A stretch of 64,000 nucleotides of DNA from Diphasiastrum complanatum (GCA_029204225.1 CM055095.1:59542865-59606864); one strand, 5' to 3'. Positions 13,640-29,096 are shown, counted from the stretch's first letter. Notes: generated by a model from the sequence alone, not told the origin. Numbers and translations are program-made.

Positions 13640-16600
13640 ACCATGCCCATGTGCACAATGTAAGTATGCACTGCGACGAGAGCGACATACCACTATATCA
13701 CATGTTCGCATGTATGGTCAGATTGAAAGGGAGTCATTATTTGTGTGGATGGAGTTCGATTCTTCGGTGACTTATACTTTGCAAACCTCTTTGTATTGCT
13801 AAAATTAAATACATGATTGCATGCTCCTTTTCCGTGTATGTTGTTTGGTGCCCTTTCTGATTGGAGGAATATTCTATTATTCTTGATTGTTGTTGCACTT
13901 GTATTGTGTAGGATGATGACTCACACTCACATGACTATCGAAGAATTCAACTTGATATTGCCATGCAATCCACAAGATTCAGACGTGCAAGTGCATGAGA
14001 GCCACCACTTTCCTTGCATAAACCACCCGTGGACTTGCACGAAGAGATGTCCCAAGAAGACACAACACACGAGGATGTGTCATTCACTGCATGATCACGA
14101 GGGGGACATGGATGACATGATGGATGCATTCTTCAAAAGACCATCCAAGGCCACATTAACAAGGGAAGAAGAGATAATGCGTGGCTTGTCATCCAATCCT
14201 TTGTACGAGGGTGCACAAATGTCAAAGTTGCGAGCTTGTTTGCTACTTTTGAGCTTGCAAACTAAGTACGGGTGTCGAATGCGAGCATGACAAAGTTGTT
14301 TGGGTAAGCTTGCTTGCTTCATGATGTGTGTTATAGACAAATTGCTCTAATCTTGTTTTTTTTTTTAATTCATGTGTTGCAGGAAACTATATATAACTAA
14401 TTACATAAACTTATATTTTGTCGTAGTTTGCTCGGGAAAGTGTTGCCCCCAAATAACACCATGGCGGCATCTCGACAAGAAGCCAAGAAAGTGCTATCCG
14501 CGGTCGGCATGGATTACAAGAGCATCCATGCATGTCCCAATGATTGCATCTTATATGGAGATGAGTTTGAGGAGGCAAGCACGTGTCCACGTTGTGGGGA
14601 ACATCGCTACAAGCAAGATTTACAAGGAGCGACCATACCTGCCAAGGTGAGCAATCATTCATCCAACAATACTATGAGGATCCATGCCGATTCTCCAGCA
14701 TGGAAGCATGTGGATGCTACCTGGCATGAGTTTAGGCATAAGCCTCGTCATTTGCATTTGGTGTTGGCCATGGATGGTGTGAATCCATTCGGTTTGCGCT
14801 CCACATCATGGTCCACTTGGCCGGTTGTCCTTGTAAACTACAACATCCCCCCTTGGCTAAGTATAAATAAGGATCACCTAATGCTCATCCTTCTTATCCC
14901 CAAAAAATACAAGGCAAAAATTATGGATGTGTATATGGCTCCCTTGATAGATGAGCTAAAGATTCTATGGCAAGGAGTTCAAGTGAGCGATATATCAAGA
15001 CCACTGAGACAAAGATATTTTGTGGTAAAGGGGATCTTGATGTGGATGATGCACGACTTTTCTGGCTATGGGGAATGTTCAGGTGAGATATCCTTGTTAT
15101 TGGTTGGATTCATGGTATTAGATTAAAATTTATGTGCATTCACAAATTTTCTTTTAATTCAAACATTGGACCCAAGATTAAGTTGGTTGTTTTGTAACAA
15201 TGTAGGGCTCCAAACTAGTGGTTACAATGCGTGCCCCATTTTGGCGAGTATTTGCAAGCCCATCACTCACAACATCTACGAAAGATGATTTCTGAGGGCC
15301 ACACTCGATACCTTCCACCCGATCACCCTATGTGTGATGGGCTTGATGGCCAACGTCCTCATTTCATGAAGGTACAATACATATTTGGCATATTTGGGCC
15401 AATTAATGATACGTGTCATTTATTTATTTTATGGTTACTCTCTTTATGTTTCTTCTAAAGATATATAATCTGCATTAAATGTGTGTGCTTGTTTGTTAAT
15501 ATTGTAGGCAAGTAATTGGCTTCGGATTTGGAGATCTAATGACTGGCATAAATTTTTACAAGTTGGCGTAGCATGTTCTTTGACTTTTTTTCCACATCAA
15601 CATTGTCGATTACATTTTATAGCATGTCTTGTCATTTCATGATGATCTCATTGCACATATATGTATCTCAATGATCATGATCAAATTGTTTTTTGTGCAT
15701 GCAATTTGTGCTTCCCTTCATATTGAGAGGGTTCTTGACAGAGGAGTTAAGGAGTACAATCTACAAAACCAGTGGTTTCGTGAGGTACAATGAATGCACT
15801 TGCGATTCACATCTTTTTTCTTGGAGTGATTCAAGATGATCATCTTACTAACACGTATGTCATTGCTATTTCTCTTTCTTATGAAGATACATTTCATCCA
15901 AAGAGATACCGCTGGCATCCGTTGCGGCGGCAAGACAAAGCTCCATCGAGGCAGCATGTTTGATCGAGAAGCACTTTCCCACATCCATTCTCACCATTCA
16001 AATGCATCTCATTGTGCATTTGGTAGATGAGGTGGCCATTGCAGGCATATCATCTACTTGCATCAATTGCCTATTCTTAGTCCATCCTAGACTATTGCTA
16101 TTGTGGTAATTCTCACGTTCCCTCACTAACATTGATTCATTTTTGTTAATTCAAGCACTGTCCATAGCCGTTGGATGTTTTTCTTGGAACGATTCATGAA
16201 AATATTGAAGGGCTTCGTAAGACAAAGAGCAAGGCTTGAGGGTAGCATGGTGGAAGGATGGCTAGTGCAAGAGTCCATGGTTTACATCACGGAGTTGCTT
16301 GCTCATAGCGATCCTTCTATTCCTCATCTTTGGGATAAGAAGGACGATGAGCATGTTGTTGGGGAGATTCCTCAAGGAAAATGTGCGATCATGAGAATGA
16401 GTGAGTCCTTCTAGGAAAAGGTAAATAAGTTTTGCATTCTTAATAGCGAGGAAATACAAAAGTGGATTTCGCTATACGAAGATGCCTAGGCTAGTAGACA
16501 AACCGCTCAAGCCACTTTCAAGAGAGGGCAAAGAAGACAACCATACCCACTGGACATTTCCCTTCTACCCAAGGACAAGACGCTTGATTGGCTACGTGAT

Positions 16601-17690
16601 GCACTTAGAGAAGCCTCGACAAATAACCAGGAAGTAACAGAGAGAGAGCGGAAACATGCAAGGGGGTGCGATTTACATGTATACTATGATGATCAACCTT
16701 CACATATTTATTAATATGTGCAATTTTGTACATATTTGTTATATCCCTATCACATTTAGTTCCATTTTGTTCAGTACAAAAAATATAATGCACTGTGGAT
16801 GCATGGACGACACTTTTGTATGGAGCACATTGACAAAAATAAAAACACGTACGATGGTGGAGTCATGGCAAATTTTACCCAATTTACTCTCTTCTCAACT
16901 TGATTATTGTGGGACAATCAATGACATCCTTGAAGTTGGGTTTAGGAAATTCAGCTTTTTCATATTTCATATCAAATGGTTTAAAGTTATTTGCAATGGT
17001 CCCAATGCAACTGTCAGGAAAGATGAGAGTGGTTATTTTGCCATTGACTCCACCAAGCTTTGGACAAATCAAAGCGACACATTTGTTTTTCCGCAACAAT
17101 GTGAGCAGGTACATTTCTTGATGTCTTCAAGATGTCTATGCTCTTTTATTGTCAATCAATCAATGTTCAGTGTATTGCAAAAAATGTATATTATGTATAG
17201 TAGTATGCAAGCAACTGTAGCATAGCTATGGATACTAACTACGAGTCAACATTTATGGTAACATCGATCAATTGTAGGTGGTCTTTCACCCCGATCGTTC
17301 AGATCCCAGATGGTGGTACGTGATTCAAGTCACTCTTTGAAGTAAAAGAATTTTTGAAGATAGAGATGTCGTGGAGGACATGGTGCTACCAGCTGATGCA
17401 CCTCATGAACAAGATCGTGATGATGGATTCGTCACAATTTTGGCGGATGATCATGTGCAAGCTTCACAAGCTAATGATGACGTTGAGCGTGATGCATCAT
17501 CGTCAGATGGTTTGATGACACATGACACACTTTCACGATCTTACTCGTCGTCACCGTCGCCATTAGCTTTTGAAAATCAGCTTATTAATGATGAAGATAT
17601 AGGAGATATTTGGGTAAAATTAGAGATAATTCATTGTAATATTAATCATATTGCTCACAGATGCAATTACACTTTATTGATTGACTAGTT
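13640..17690 (+). mobile_element. CACTA (En/Spm, TNP2-type) DNA transposon, left copy, decayed
   Basis: The parts of a CACTA transposase gene follow in order on the plus strand: a transposase-associated zinc-binding segment (CPCAQC at about 13,650), the TNP2 core at 14,428-15,126, the CPxFGEYL and GHTRYLPPDHPM region at 15,230-15,370, the DUF4218-type segment (FLERFMKILKGFVRQRARLEGSM) at 16,170-16,390, and the DUF4216-type segment (TINDILEVGFRKFSFF, then QCEQVHFL) at 16,900-17,120, with a polar C-terminal tail to about 17,690. TNP2 cuts and moves the element through terminal CACTA repeats. Introns such as 15,083-15,205 (GT-AG) are recognisable. Frameshifts and stops split the coding sequence, so it cannot be autonomous. 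Terminal repeats were not identified. The central part, 15,411-16,905, is repeated in inverse orientation at 22,803-24,293. Confidence 0.88.
14428..15126 (+). CDS. CACTA transposase core (TNP2 / Transposase_21) exon
   Basis: The open stretch encodes a typical TNP2 segment. A C-x2-C pair lies in CPNDCILY and CPRCGEHRY, followed by LVLAMDGVNPFG with the conserved Asp of the catalytic core, then STWPVVLVNYNIPPWL and APLIDELKILWQGV, ending in LMWMMHDFSGYGECSG. At 15,083 a GT donor follows GECSG and an acceptor ends at 15,205, after which GLQTSGYNACP continues in phase. Real coding therefore ends at 15,082 and the last 14 codons are intron. The next exon loses frame after CP. In living CACTA elements this protein and TNPA carry out excision. 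Here the exon is intact but the gene as a whole is broken. Confidence 0.85.
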   Translation: MLGKVLPPNNTMAASRQEAKKVLSAVGMDYKSIHACPNDCILYGDEFEEASTCPRCGEHRYKQDLQGATIPAKVSNHSSNNTMRIHADSPAWKHVDATWHEFRHKPRHLHLVLAMDGVNPFGLRSTSWSTWPVVLVNYNIPPWLSINKDHLMLILLIPKKYKAKIMDVYMAPLIDELKILWQGVQVSDISRPLRQRYFVVKGILMWMMHDFSGYGECSGEISLLLVGFMVLD

Positions 17691-17954
17691 GACATCGAAG
17701 AAGAAGTCGATGCATGTGAGTACACAATTTGTGATCATCATTTTTCTCTGATACATAAATTTTTTTACTCACTTCTGCATATGGCAACCAAAGTTGATAT
17801 AAGATGGAATTCAATGTGTTGATAGGTAACAAATTCCAAAAGTAAGATTCATTTACATTTTGTTTTATACCGTGGGTTATACTGAGGGGCCCTTTTTTCA
17901 TCAGTCTCGGTATTACTCTCGATTAGCAGAGTGTCCTGGAATGCCTCTGGCCAC

Positions 17955-18165
17955 CTGGACCCTCTTTATAACCCTCTCTATAAATGCCTCAAAAAAAAGT
18001 TCAAATTTGGTAGGCTTTTTACCAAGGTCATCCTTGGTATACCCCTCAAACTTGATTTAATATTCTGATGTATGTTTTGAAGCCTTCTAGTGGATTTATA
18101 ACCCTCTCTATATTCCTCTCTATAAATGTTTCAAAACCAAGTTCAAATTTGGTAGGCTTATTCCG
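17955..18165. repeat. Local tandem duplication (about 70 bp, two copies)
   Basis: TTTATAACCCTCTCTATA followed by AAATG(C/T)(C/T)TCAAAA and AAGTTCAAATTTGGTAGGCTT occurs at about 17,958-18,020 and 18,098-18,160. It lies just upstream of a Copia RNase H remnant and may be part of its host sequence. Confidence 0.7.
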
Positions 18166-18229
18166 AGGCCAAATATCGGACCTGAGGTTCGAGCATTCCG
18201 CTCTCCGTGCGACTCATTTTAAAAACTAT

Positions 18230-18976
18230 TTTTCAAAGAAACACTCCAAAAAAGCCTTGGAAATCGCCCATCCTCTTGTAGTGAAGAAGGAGATTTGCAA
18301 ATACTCCTATCAATTGATAGTTGGATCAATCATGTATGACATGGTCTGCACATGACCTGTTCTTGCCTATGTAGTTAGCACATTGGCACAGTTTATGTCG
18401 AATCTCGGCCTACCTCACTGGAAGGCTCTACTTAGAGCACTAATATTAATTCAAGCCACTAAGCAGTATGCTCAGTGTTATAGTGGAAATACAGAGGACA
18501 CTTTGACATTACTTAATCCGGGCCAGAAATGTGGACATGTGCAAATCCACTTCTGTCTATCTTTGCTTTCTAGAAGGAGGACCCATTTCATGGAATAGTT
18601 GTAAGTAGAAATGTATTTCTCTGTCTACCACAAAGTCTGAATATGTCATAGCTACCTCTACAATGAAGAAAATCATTTGGCTTAGAAGATTGCTTTAGGA
18701 TCTTATGATCTCTCAATACATTCCAATCATACTCTGTTGCGATAATCTGAGTTGTATTACTTTATCTCTGAACACACGAACTCACTCTAGAACTAAACAC
18801 ATTGAAGTTCAATTTCATTTTCTTATAGAAAAAATTTTGAACAGGGTTGTTGAATTAAGTTATTGTCTGACTGACAGTATGTAGGCAAATATCCTATTGT
18901 CAGCTATGATTATGTGTTTTAATGTTTGGACTAATTTGTTTTTAGAGCTGAGTTTCTACAACTTATGGCTAGGTAT
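18230..18976 (+). mobile_element. Copia retrotransposon 3' end (RT tail and RNase H), decayed
   Basis: Reading through several frameshifts gives the Copia RT/RNase H junction: QLIVGSIMYDMVCT (18,310-18,350), LAQFMSNLGLPHWKALLRAL (about 18,385-18,440), then the RNase H end near 18,740-18,830 with DNLSCITLSLNTRTHSRTKHIEVQFHF split by stops. These blocks are standard in Ty1/Copia plant elements. The coding is followed by the start of an LTR at 18,977 (TGTTGGAAATAATG). The upstream gag, protease and integrase are absent, so this is a truncated remnant. Confidence 0.82.
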
Positions 18977-19440
18977 TGTTGGAAATAATGTCCAATACAT
19001 CTTGGGATCTATGGGTCACGACGGGGTGTTGACATTATATGGGAATTGTAAATAGATGACAAATGACCACTTGAAGTAGTTGTAATATGGTCACAAGTTT
19101 AACTCATTGATGTTACAATTAGGTGATTGAGCAAAATAAGGAATCTTGGTAGACTCAGAGTGAGCTTTCTTGATAAGTGTTGTAAAGCTGTATATATATC
19201 ATATTTTGGAATAGAGCTGAGTGTGTCTTGTTTTGGCCATTCTCTTGTTGTTTCTTTCTTGTTTTTCTTTTCTTTGCTACTATGTGCTTTCTTTTTTTAG
19301 CTTTTACTGCTAAGATTGTTGCTCTAGCATCAACATTTGCTCAAGCTTTGACAACGTTTTCCTTCAAAGGTCACGGGACCATGCATGCCCACACTCATTC
19401 TTGGCTATGCTAGAATAGTACTTGATTGTCTTCTAGACTT
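18977..19440 (+). repeat. Probable Copia 3' LTR (end not resolved)
   Basis: TGTTGGAAATAATG is a typical Copia LTR start directly after the RNase H region. A TATATATCATATTT-like promoter stretch lies near 19,190. No second LTR copy is available in the window to fix the right boundary. Confidence 0.5.
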
Positions 19441-20170
19441 TCTAAGGTGATTTTGGTTGTGAACAACGAGAGCTACATTTGAACATGAGCAGTGGAGGAT
19501 GCAATGAGAGAAGAGATGAAGTCCATTCAAACCAACAAGGAATGGAACCTAGTGCTCTTACCATGAGTGTCAATGAGTTTATAAGGTGAAATACAGACCT
19601 AAAGACAAGCTAGAAAAGGTTTGAAGCAAGGTGGTAGAGAAAAGATATGCATAGATGAAGGGCATCGACTACAAAGACATCTTTGCCCTTGTTGCAAGGA
19701 TTCCCATATTATTAGCATGGGAGACAATAAATTGCCGATACACCAGATGGACATGAAGAGTGATCTTCTCAACAAGGAGTTGCATGAGGAGGTGCACATG
19801 AGATCGCCAGAAGATGTTGAGGAAGTTGGGAGATTGGTATGAAAACTGGAACAAGCACTCTATGGCCTAAAGCAGGCCTCAATAATTTGATATGTGAAGA
19901 TCGATGCATTTTCGACAAAAAACTTCTTCAACCGAAGTCAATATAATGCCAGCAATTTTCATAAGCAAGTAGAGAGAGACTTCATTACCATATCCTTGTA
20001 CGTAGATGATACGATCATGGTGAGAATTAGTCATAGTCTCAAAGATCAATGCAAAAGATATCTTCACGAAAATTTTGACATGAAGGATTCCTAGGGATTG
20101 AGCTAATTAGAAATAGGAAATAAGGGTGGATGAAGCAGTCACAAGTGAGCTATGTCAGAGAGATAATAAT
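19441..20170 (+). mobile_element. Copia reverse transcriptase fragment, decayed
   Basis: A frame interrupted by stops shows the Copia RT order: AMREEMKSIQTNKEWNLV near 19,500, then HQMDMKSDLLNKELHEEVHM (19,741-19,800), KLEQALYGLKQAS (about 19,850), and LYVDDTIM at about 20,000 with the YxDD catalytic pair, followed by CKRYLHENFDMKD. LYVDD is the polymerase active site of Ty1/Copia RT. The fragment ends before RNase H. It is a separate element from the remnant just upstream, as shown by the LTR between them. Confidence 0.8.
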
Positions 20171-20419
20171 TGATGTATGCTACAATTTGTACCCGACTAG
20201 ACATATTGACTAGTGTTGGGAAGCTAAGCCAAAGTTATAGGTTGGATATTTGTGCAAAATGACGACTCTGATTTTGAGGTTTTCTTTTCTTTTTTCCAGT
20301 AGTCAATGAATTTCTTCAAACCTTGCGTCACCAATTCAACATCTTTTATGTGTGAAGTTAGGGATAATACCTTTGGCTTGTTGCTTTTTCAAGCAGTGTG
20401 CTTCATGCAATGTGTAGAT

Positions 20420-21067
<648 letters not shown>

Positions 21068-21097
21068 TATGGCATATACATATATATCACAAACACA

Positions 21098-21146
<49 letters not shown>

Positions 21147-21151
<5 letters not shown>

Positions 21152-21495
21152 TATATATAATAACTTAATAAAAAATGGACCTCCCCCCGCGGCAGGAGAT
21201 TCTAAGTTTCTTCAATTTTACTCAGAAAATGGAGAACTCAAGACCTCTCGCTGTGGTTTTTTTATTTAACTCAAAATGGAAAATGGGGAACTCAAAACCT
21301 TAGGCCACGTCGGGAGGTTCTGAGCTATTTTTATTTAAGCTAGAAAATACATTTGATAAAAATGGTCTTTAGTATAAATTTATGACTTATGCCTCATCAA
21401 AATTGAAGGAAAAATATCATTGATTTAGACTTTTCCTTGCAAGTAAATTGATGCTTCCAAACTTGGATTATGGAGGTATGTTTAGAATACTTAGA
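21147..21495. other. Non-coding DNA with a short local repeat
   Basis: A phrase containing AAAATGGA(G/A)AACTCAA(G/A)ACCT is duplicated near 21,225 and 21,270. No gene is seen. Confidence 0.45.
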
Positions 21496-21499
21496 ATTA

Positions 21500-22802
<1,303 letters not shown>

Positions 22803-22803
<1 letters not shown>

Positions 22804-24293
22804 TCAAGTTGAGAAGAGAGTAAATTGGATAAAATTTGCCATGACTCCACAATCGTATGTGTTTCTATTTTTGTCAATGTGCTCCATAGAAAAGTGTCGT
22901 CCATGCGTCCAGAGTGCAGTGTATTTTTTGTACTGAACGAAATGGAACTAAATGTGTTAGGGATATAACAAATATGTACAAAATTGCACATATTAATAGA
23001 TATGTGAAGGCTGATCATCATAGCTTACATGTAAATCGCACCCCCTTGCATGTTTCCGCTCTCTCTCTGTTACTTCCTGGTTATTTGTCGAGGCTTCTCT
23101 AAGTGCATCACGTAGCCAATCAAGCGTCTTGTCCTTGGGTAGAAGGGAAATGTCCAGTGGGTATGGTTGTCTTCTTTGCCATCTCTTGAAAGTGGCTTGA
23201 GCGGTTTGTCTACTAGCCTAGGCATCTTCGTATAGCGAAATCCACTTTTGTATTTCCTCGCTATTAAGAATGCAAAACTTATTTACCTTTTCCTAGAAGG
23301 ACTCACTCATTCTCATGATCGCACATTTTCCTTGAGGAATCTCCCCAACAACATGCTCATCGTCCTTCTTATTTCAAAGATGAGGAATAGAAGGATTGCT
23401 ATGAGCAAGCAACTCCGTGATGTAAACCATGGACTCTTGCACTAGCCATCCTTCCACCATGCTACCCTCAAGCCTTGCTCTTTGTCTTACGAAGCCCTTC
23501 AATATTTTCATGAATCGTTCCAAGAAAAACATCCAACGGCTATGGACAGTGCTTGAATTAACAAAAATGAATCAATGTTAGTGAGGGAACGTGAGAATTA
23601 CCACAATAGCAATAGTCTAGGATGGACTAAGAATAGGCAATTGACGCAAGTAGATGATGTACCTACAATGGCCACCTCATCTACCAAATGCACAATGAGA
23701 TGCATTTGAATGGTGAGAATGGATGTGGGAAAGTGCTTCTCGATCAAACATGCTGCCTCGATGGAGCTTTGTCTTGCCGCCGCAATGGATGCCAGCGGTA
23801 TCTCTTTGGATGAAATGTATCTTCATAAGAAAGAGAAATAGCAATGACATACATGTTAGTAAGATGATCATCCTGAATCACTCCAAGAAAAAAGATGTGA
23901 ATCGCAAGCGCATTCACTGTACCTCACCAAACCACTGGTTTTGTAGATTGTACTCCTTAACTCCTCTATCAAGAACCCTCTCAACACGAAGGGAAGCACA
24001 AACTACATGTACAAAAAACAATTTGGTCATGATCATTGAGATACATATATGTGCAATGAGATCATCATGAAATCACAAGACATGCTATAAAATGTAATCG
24101 ACAACGTTGATGTGGACAAAAAGTCAAAAAACATGCTACACCAACCTGTAAAAATTTATGCCAGTCATTAGATCTCCAAATCCGAAGCCAATCACTTGCC
24201 TACAATATTAACAAACAAGCACACACATTTAATGCAGATTATATATCGTTAGAAGAAACATAAAGAGAGTAACCATAAAATAAATAAATGACA
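22803..24293 (-). mobile_element. CACTA transposon fragment, right (inverted) copy
   Basis: This stretch is the reverse complement of about 15,411-16,905, with scattered substitutions. It carries the DUF4218-type segment (FFLERFMKILK on the minus strand near 23,500) and the intron-rich centre, but lacks the TNP2 catalytic core and the C-terminal part. One end joins the Copia RT at a shared CAACTTGAT. The other joins the palindrome satellite at 24,293. It is non-autonomous and cannot encode a transposase. Confidence 0.88.
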
Positions 24294-25930
24294 CGTCAAC
24301 TTGATCAGGTTCAAGTTGAGAAAGCTTCAGTTCAACTTAATTTAATGTTAAAATTTAGATCTTTCTATCTCAACTCGAACCTGGTTCAAGTTGAGCCTCT
24401 TCATATAAGCTTAAATTATGTGGGCATTCTGAAATTGAAGAGCCTCAACTTGAACCAGGTTCGAGTTGAGAAAGCTTCACTTTGACTTGATTTAATGTTA
24501 AAATTTATCTTTTTATCTCAACCCGAACTTGGTTCGAGTTGAAATGGCTCCTCTAGTGAGCCCATATATCTAATTGCAATGTTGAAGTATGAATCTGAGA
24601 TTTGCTTAGTCCATGAAGCATCTCTAACTCGAACCTGATTGGAGTTGCTAACAAAAACCAAGTTCGAGTCTGAATTGTACATGTAAACATAGATAGGTTT
24701 TTCTAGTACAAACCATTTAAGAGTTTTGGGGTGTAGGTGGACTCTCAGTAACGGGATTTATGACTCGAATCAAGCTGTGTTGTGAAGTATGTTTGTAAAA
24801 GCACATGTGAAGCATTTCTATAATTTGTCATATAATACTAAACCTATACTCAAGCAAAGTGGGAGCTGTAAGAGTGTGCTATTTTTGAACCTAAGTGTTT
24901 GTTACCACTTTAGGATGATAAAATGGATAGTGCACCGCAACTCAAATGAGGTTTGAGTTGTAAAGTGTCAAAAGAATAGTTGTGAACCTTAAACTAGATC
25001 AACACATGATAGCAAATTGAAACAAAAACTAACTTTGAGCTATGCATTTTTGGATCCACAATAGAGTGTGCCTTATCATACTATAATTTATCATGTAATT
25101 CTAACTCTTAATATGAAGTAAATGCTTATAATTTGAGTGCTTATGTTACTCATCTAACACCAAAGTGTTGTGGTGCTTTATCCAATGCTCATCGTTTGTT
25201 AGTTATTTTGCATATAGAGTGATGCAATGAATAGTGCACCTTAACTCGAACTAGGTTCGAGTATTAAAGTGAGTTGTGCTTCTACATCAAAAGCTCATTG
25301 TTTGTTCGCATTGTTATTTACTATGATAGAGTGATCCAGCAGATAGTGCACCTTAACTTGAAGCAAGTTCAAGCTGTAAAGTGTCAAAAATTGAATTCCA
25401 ACTTTTATACTCAAATCTAAACAGCTCAAGGATTGTGCAACTAACACTTCAGCAAGGTTTGAGTTGTGCAAGACTATGTCCAAATGTGAGTGGTTTTTTG
25501 CAAATTGATGTTCACCATTATAGAGTGACATAATCGATAGTGCACCTTAACTCGAAGGACATCCAAATTTTCACTAGTATGGGCTTCCAATTGTAATAAA
25601 ATTTGAAGGAAAATGAAGGGAGGTTGATTGCAGATGGCACTTGACATATCAAACATGCCTTTCTGATTGGTTCAAGACTTCTCCAACAAGAACCAGTCAA
25701 CTCGAACCTGGTTTAAGTTGAGCCTCTTTATATAAGCTTGAATTATGTGAGAGCATTTTGAAATTGAAGAGCCTCAACTCGAACCTAGTTCGAGTTGAGA
25801 AAGCTTCACTTCGACTTAGTTTAATGTTCAAATTTATACTTTTTATCTCAATTCGAACCTGCTTCAGCCTCTTCATATAATCTCAAATTATCTGAGAGTA
25901 GTTTGAAATTGAAGAGCCACAACTCCAACC
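24293..25930. repeat. Palindrome satellite, right (inverted) copy
   Basis: Reverse complement of about 6,560-8,248. Palindromes occur at about 24,370, 24,447 and 25,700-25,800, all of the CTCAACTCGAACC-W-GGTTCGAGTTGAG type but more diverged than in the left array. The regular dimer part (8,250-9,090 on the left) is missing here. Confidence 0.85.
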
Positions 25931-26147
25931 TAGAAAATCTTTTTTCAATGTTCTTTAGTTAACATAAAATTATGTGTACTAATTGATCAAAACCAGAATT
26001 TATGATTTTGTTTAATTTAGAGTTTCATCTCAATTTAAGATGTTTTTTTACAAGTCCTAATATATTATGAGGTTCAAATATTCATCTGTAGACAAAGCTA
26101 ATATGCCTTTTTGGTTAATTTATTGTTTCAATCATTGGAAACTAAAA

Positions 26148-28404
26148 ATGTCTAATCCAAGCATTGAGCTGACTAGTCCAGGTACATTCTTGCTATTAAA
26201 GCTTTTGTGATATTTATGTTGCATCTATCTTGTTATGGCTGATGTCTTACAAATTTTTGGCCATGATGATAGTTCAATTTAAAAACTGATATAAACATTC
26301 TAAAACGTAGCTTTTGTATTGATCTCTGTGCAGGCACAAATATAGAAGAATTTGAGGTTTTAATGAGTGAAGTAGATCATTCACGTAGTTTATGTGAGAT
26401 AAAAGCTGACAAGAGTACTGTTTTGACACTGGGATACGAATGGTGCCTAGAGATCGACTGTTTGCCTGGGAATAAGAAATATTTAATCTGTATGTTTATA
26501 TCAAGTGTTGCCAGTGCAAAGATAAAGAATGTTGGAAAGGTTTTGAATTTAAAGGAGGCACTTGATGCTCAAGGGAATGCTACAATGAAAGTACTCGTCC
26601 AATGTATTGCCAAAAACATTGCCGTAGATTTTTTTGCGTGTTCAACTCAATATAATATTCATTTGATGAATGCAAGCACAGAAAAATCCGAAGCATCATG
26701 TTTTTGTATGGGCTGGAATAAAGAATTTTCTTTGCACGAAGAAGTCTCTCACATACAAATCCTTGATGGTTTTAAAATTGTACGTGATGCCATTAGTCGA
26801 GCAGACTTTCATGTTTCGAAATCAAGGAAAGAATCAGTCCAACCGGATATGGTAGAGTGAAGATAACAAAATAAAAAAGAAAAGGAAAAGATAAAGAAGA
26901 AGATGATATGAACCAAGTGTGAAGAGGAAAAAAACTGTCATTAAAGAAGAATTATTGCAAAATATTATTGATGTTTCAGCCCCAAAAAATATAGCTCATT
27001 CAGAGATGGACAAGGTTGATTTTTTAAAGGAATCTGTTTCGAAATTGCAAAGTACAAAAATTGTTGTCCATTGGGTGTAAAAGCGACCGCAAATATTTCT
27101 ATTGTAAAATGTATTTTGCCTCTCCATCGTATAATTGGCGCCCATTTAATCCCACATATTGTGGCAAACTTGTGCACTCGTTTCTCGCTACACCAGGGAT
27201 TGTGCCCACACCGATGGATGTTATGCCATTTTGAACGAATGAAGCTGGGGAAATTGTGCTACTTGAGATTAAATGCATTGAAGATGTACACAAAAAATAC
27301 GTTCATTTCTATGTAGTTAATGGCCAGCATACCATTGAGACTGCCAAACGAGTGCTTAATTTATTACTTAGCAAAGCTGGAAAAATTGAAAATGTGCACA
27401 GACTCCGGAAGTATTATGAAACAAGAAAGTTTTGAATTTTGAGTCGAATTTTGAGCCATTTGATTTTGCCAGTAGACTATATTGCTTTTTCTCAAGCACT
27501 TAATGAAATAAATGAAAAGTACCACTTGAGAAGCTCTTACATGGAGCTCTTACTACAGGCAAAAATGCAATGGGAGTCATTGGGACGACCCAAATGACAC
27601 GAAAAGACTGGACATGCACTAGAAGAATGGAAGGTAATTCTTTATTTGAATTTTTTTATTATGTTAGTATCGATATTCTAACATGCCTAGATATTCAAGT
27701 GATTTATTTTGTATGTGTTTTGTAGAAATTCAAAAGCATGTTAACGAACATAGTAACAAAAAGTGATCCAAAAGAAGTATATACTTGGATCTTCTTGCAA
27801 GAAATGGAAAAAAGTTTGTCAAATGTTGAAAACAGGGAAGCTAAGAATTGGTCGTCGCGAAATTACAAACAATGCTACTGAAATGACAGCTATATCAGGT
27901 ATTTATTTGTCAGATAAATATGTTAATATTATATGCTTATATTCACAAATTTATATTAAACATATTAAATATTAAATAATCAGGTCATCTTTTGCGACCC
28001 GTGCAAGGGCTAAAAGAAAAAGACATGACAATTTTGTTGGATTCTCTTATTGGTGGATCTGTTTATTTTTTTAACTCAGAAGAGAAAACAAATTCACCAG
28101 AAGATGTCCACAAAGCAATGTGATTGGAGCATTTTTGCACAAGAATTAAAGATCAGAGGTTGCTAAGAAAGGCAATTAAGACTTATTTTGTCGAAGAGCT
28201 CTATAAACCTCGAGCAAAATGGGCTCATTTAGAAGAAAAATATGATTTTAATTCAGAGTTTTTAAATCACTTGTCTATCAAATGTAAAAGCTGGCTTGAA
28301 ATAGCTCGACATATAAATAAAAAGACTGAACGACTACCAACTGCAGCAATCGAATCAATTAAGTACAAGTTTGATTGTGTGCATAAAAATTGTAGCACCC
28401 AGAA
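26148..28404 (+). pseudogene. ParB-like orphan gene, right copy (decayed)
   Basis: Inverted partner of the gene at 2,910-6,334. Exon 1 is 26,148-26,181 (MSNPSIELTSP). A clean GT-AG intron covers 26,182-26,333. Exon 2 is open from 26,334 to 26,860 (TNIEEFEVLMSEVDHSRSL, CEIKADKS, HIQILDGFKIVRDAISRADF). It includes about 54 bp absent from the left copy (IAVDFFACSTQYNIHL region). Downstream the frame is broken several times, but the ParB-like block VHFYVVNGQHTIETAKRVL is intact near 27,300-27,355. The later segment EHFCTRIKDQRLLRKAIKTY occurs at 28,124-28,200. The copy stops at 28,404, so the 184-codon C-terminal frame and the acidic tail of the left copy are missing. Function is unknown. A ParB-fold protein in a plant repeat is unusual. 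No complete frame exists in either copy. Confidence 0.6.
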
Positions 28405-28968
<564 letters not shown>

Positions 28969-29084
28969 TGGCCGCAATAGAGCCACAGTGGACGGCAACT
29001 AGTCAGAATAAGATCACAATATGGCCATATAATAACCAAAGATCATTCAAGTAGATTGGATCTTAAGGATCTGAATCTTTCACA
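28969..29084 (+). repeat. Partial Copia 5' LTR end
   Basis: About 115 bp between the TA tract and the primer site end in TTTCACA, as expected for the 3' end of a 5' LTR. The rest of the LTR is missing or replaced by the (GA)n-linked repeat. Confidence 0.6.
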
Positions 29085-29096
29085 TGGTATCAGAGC
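29085..29096 (+). other. Copia primer-binding site
   Basis: TGGTATCAGAGC is complementary to the 3' end of plant initiator Met-tRNA and is the standard primer site of plant Copia elements. It lies directly after the LTR end. Confidence 0.92.
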
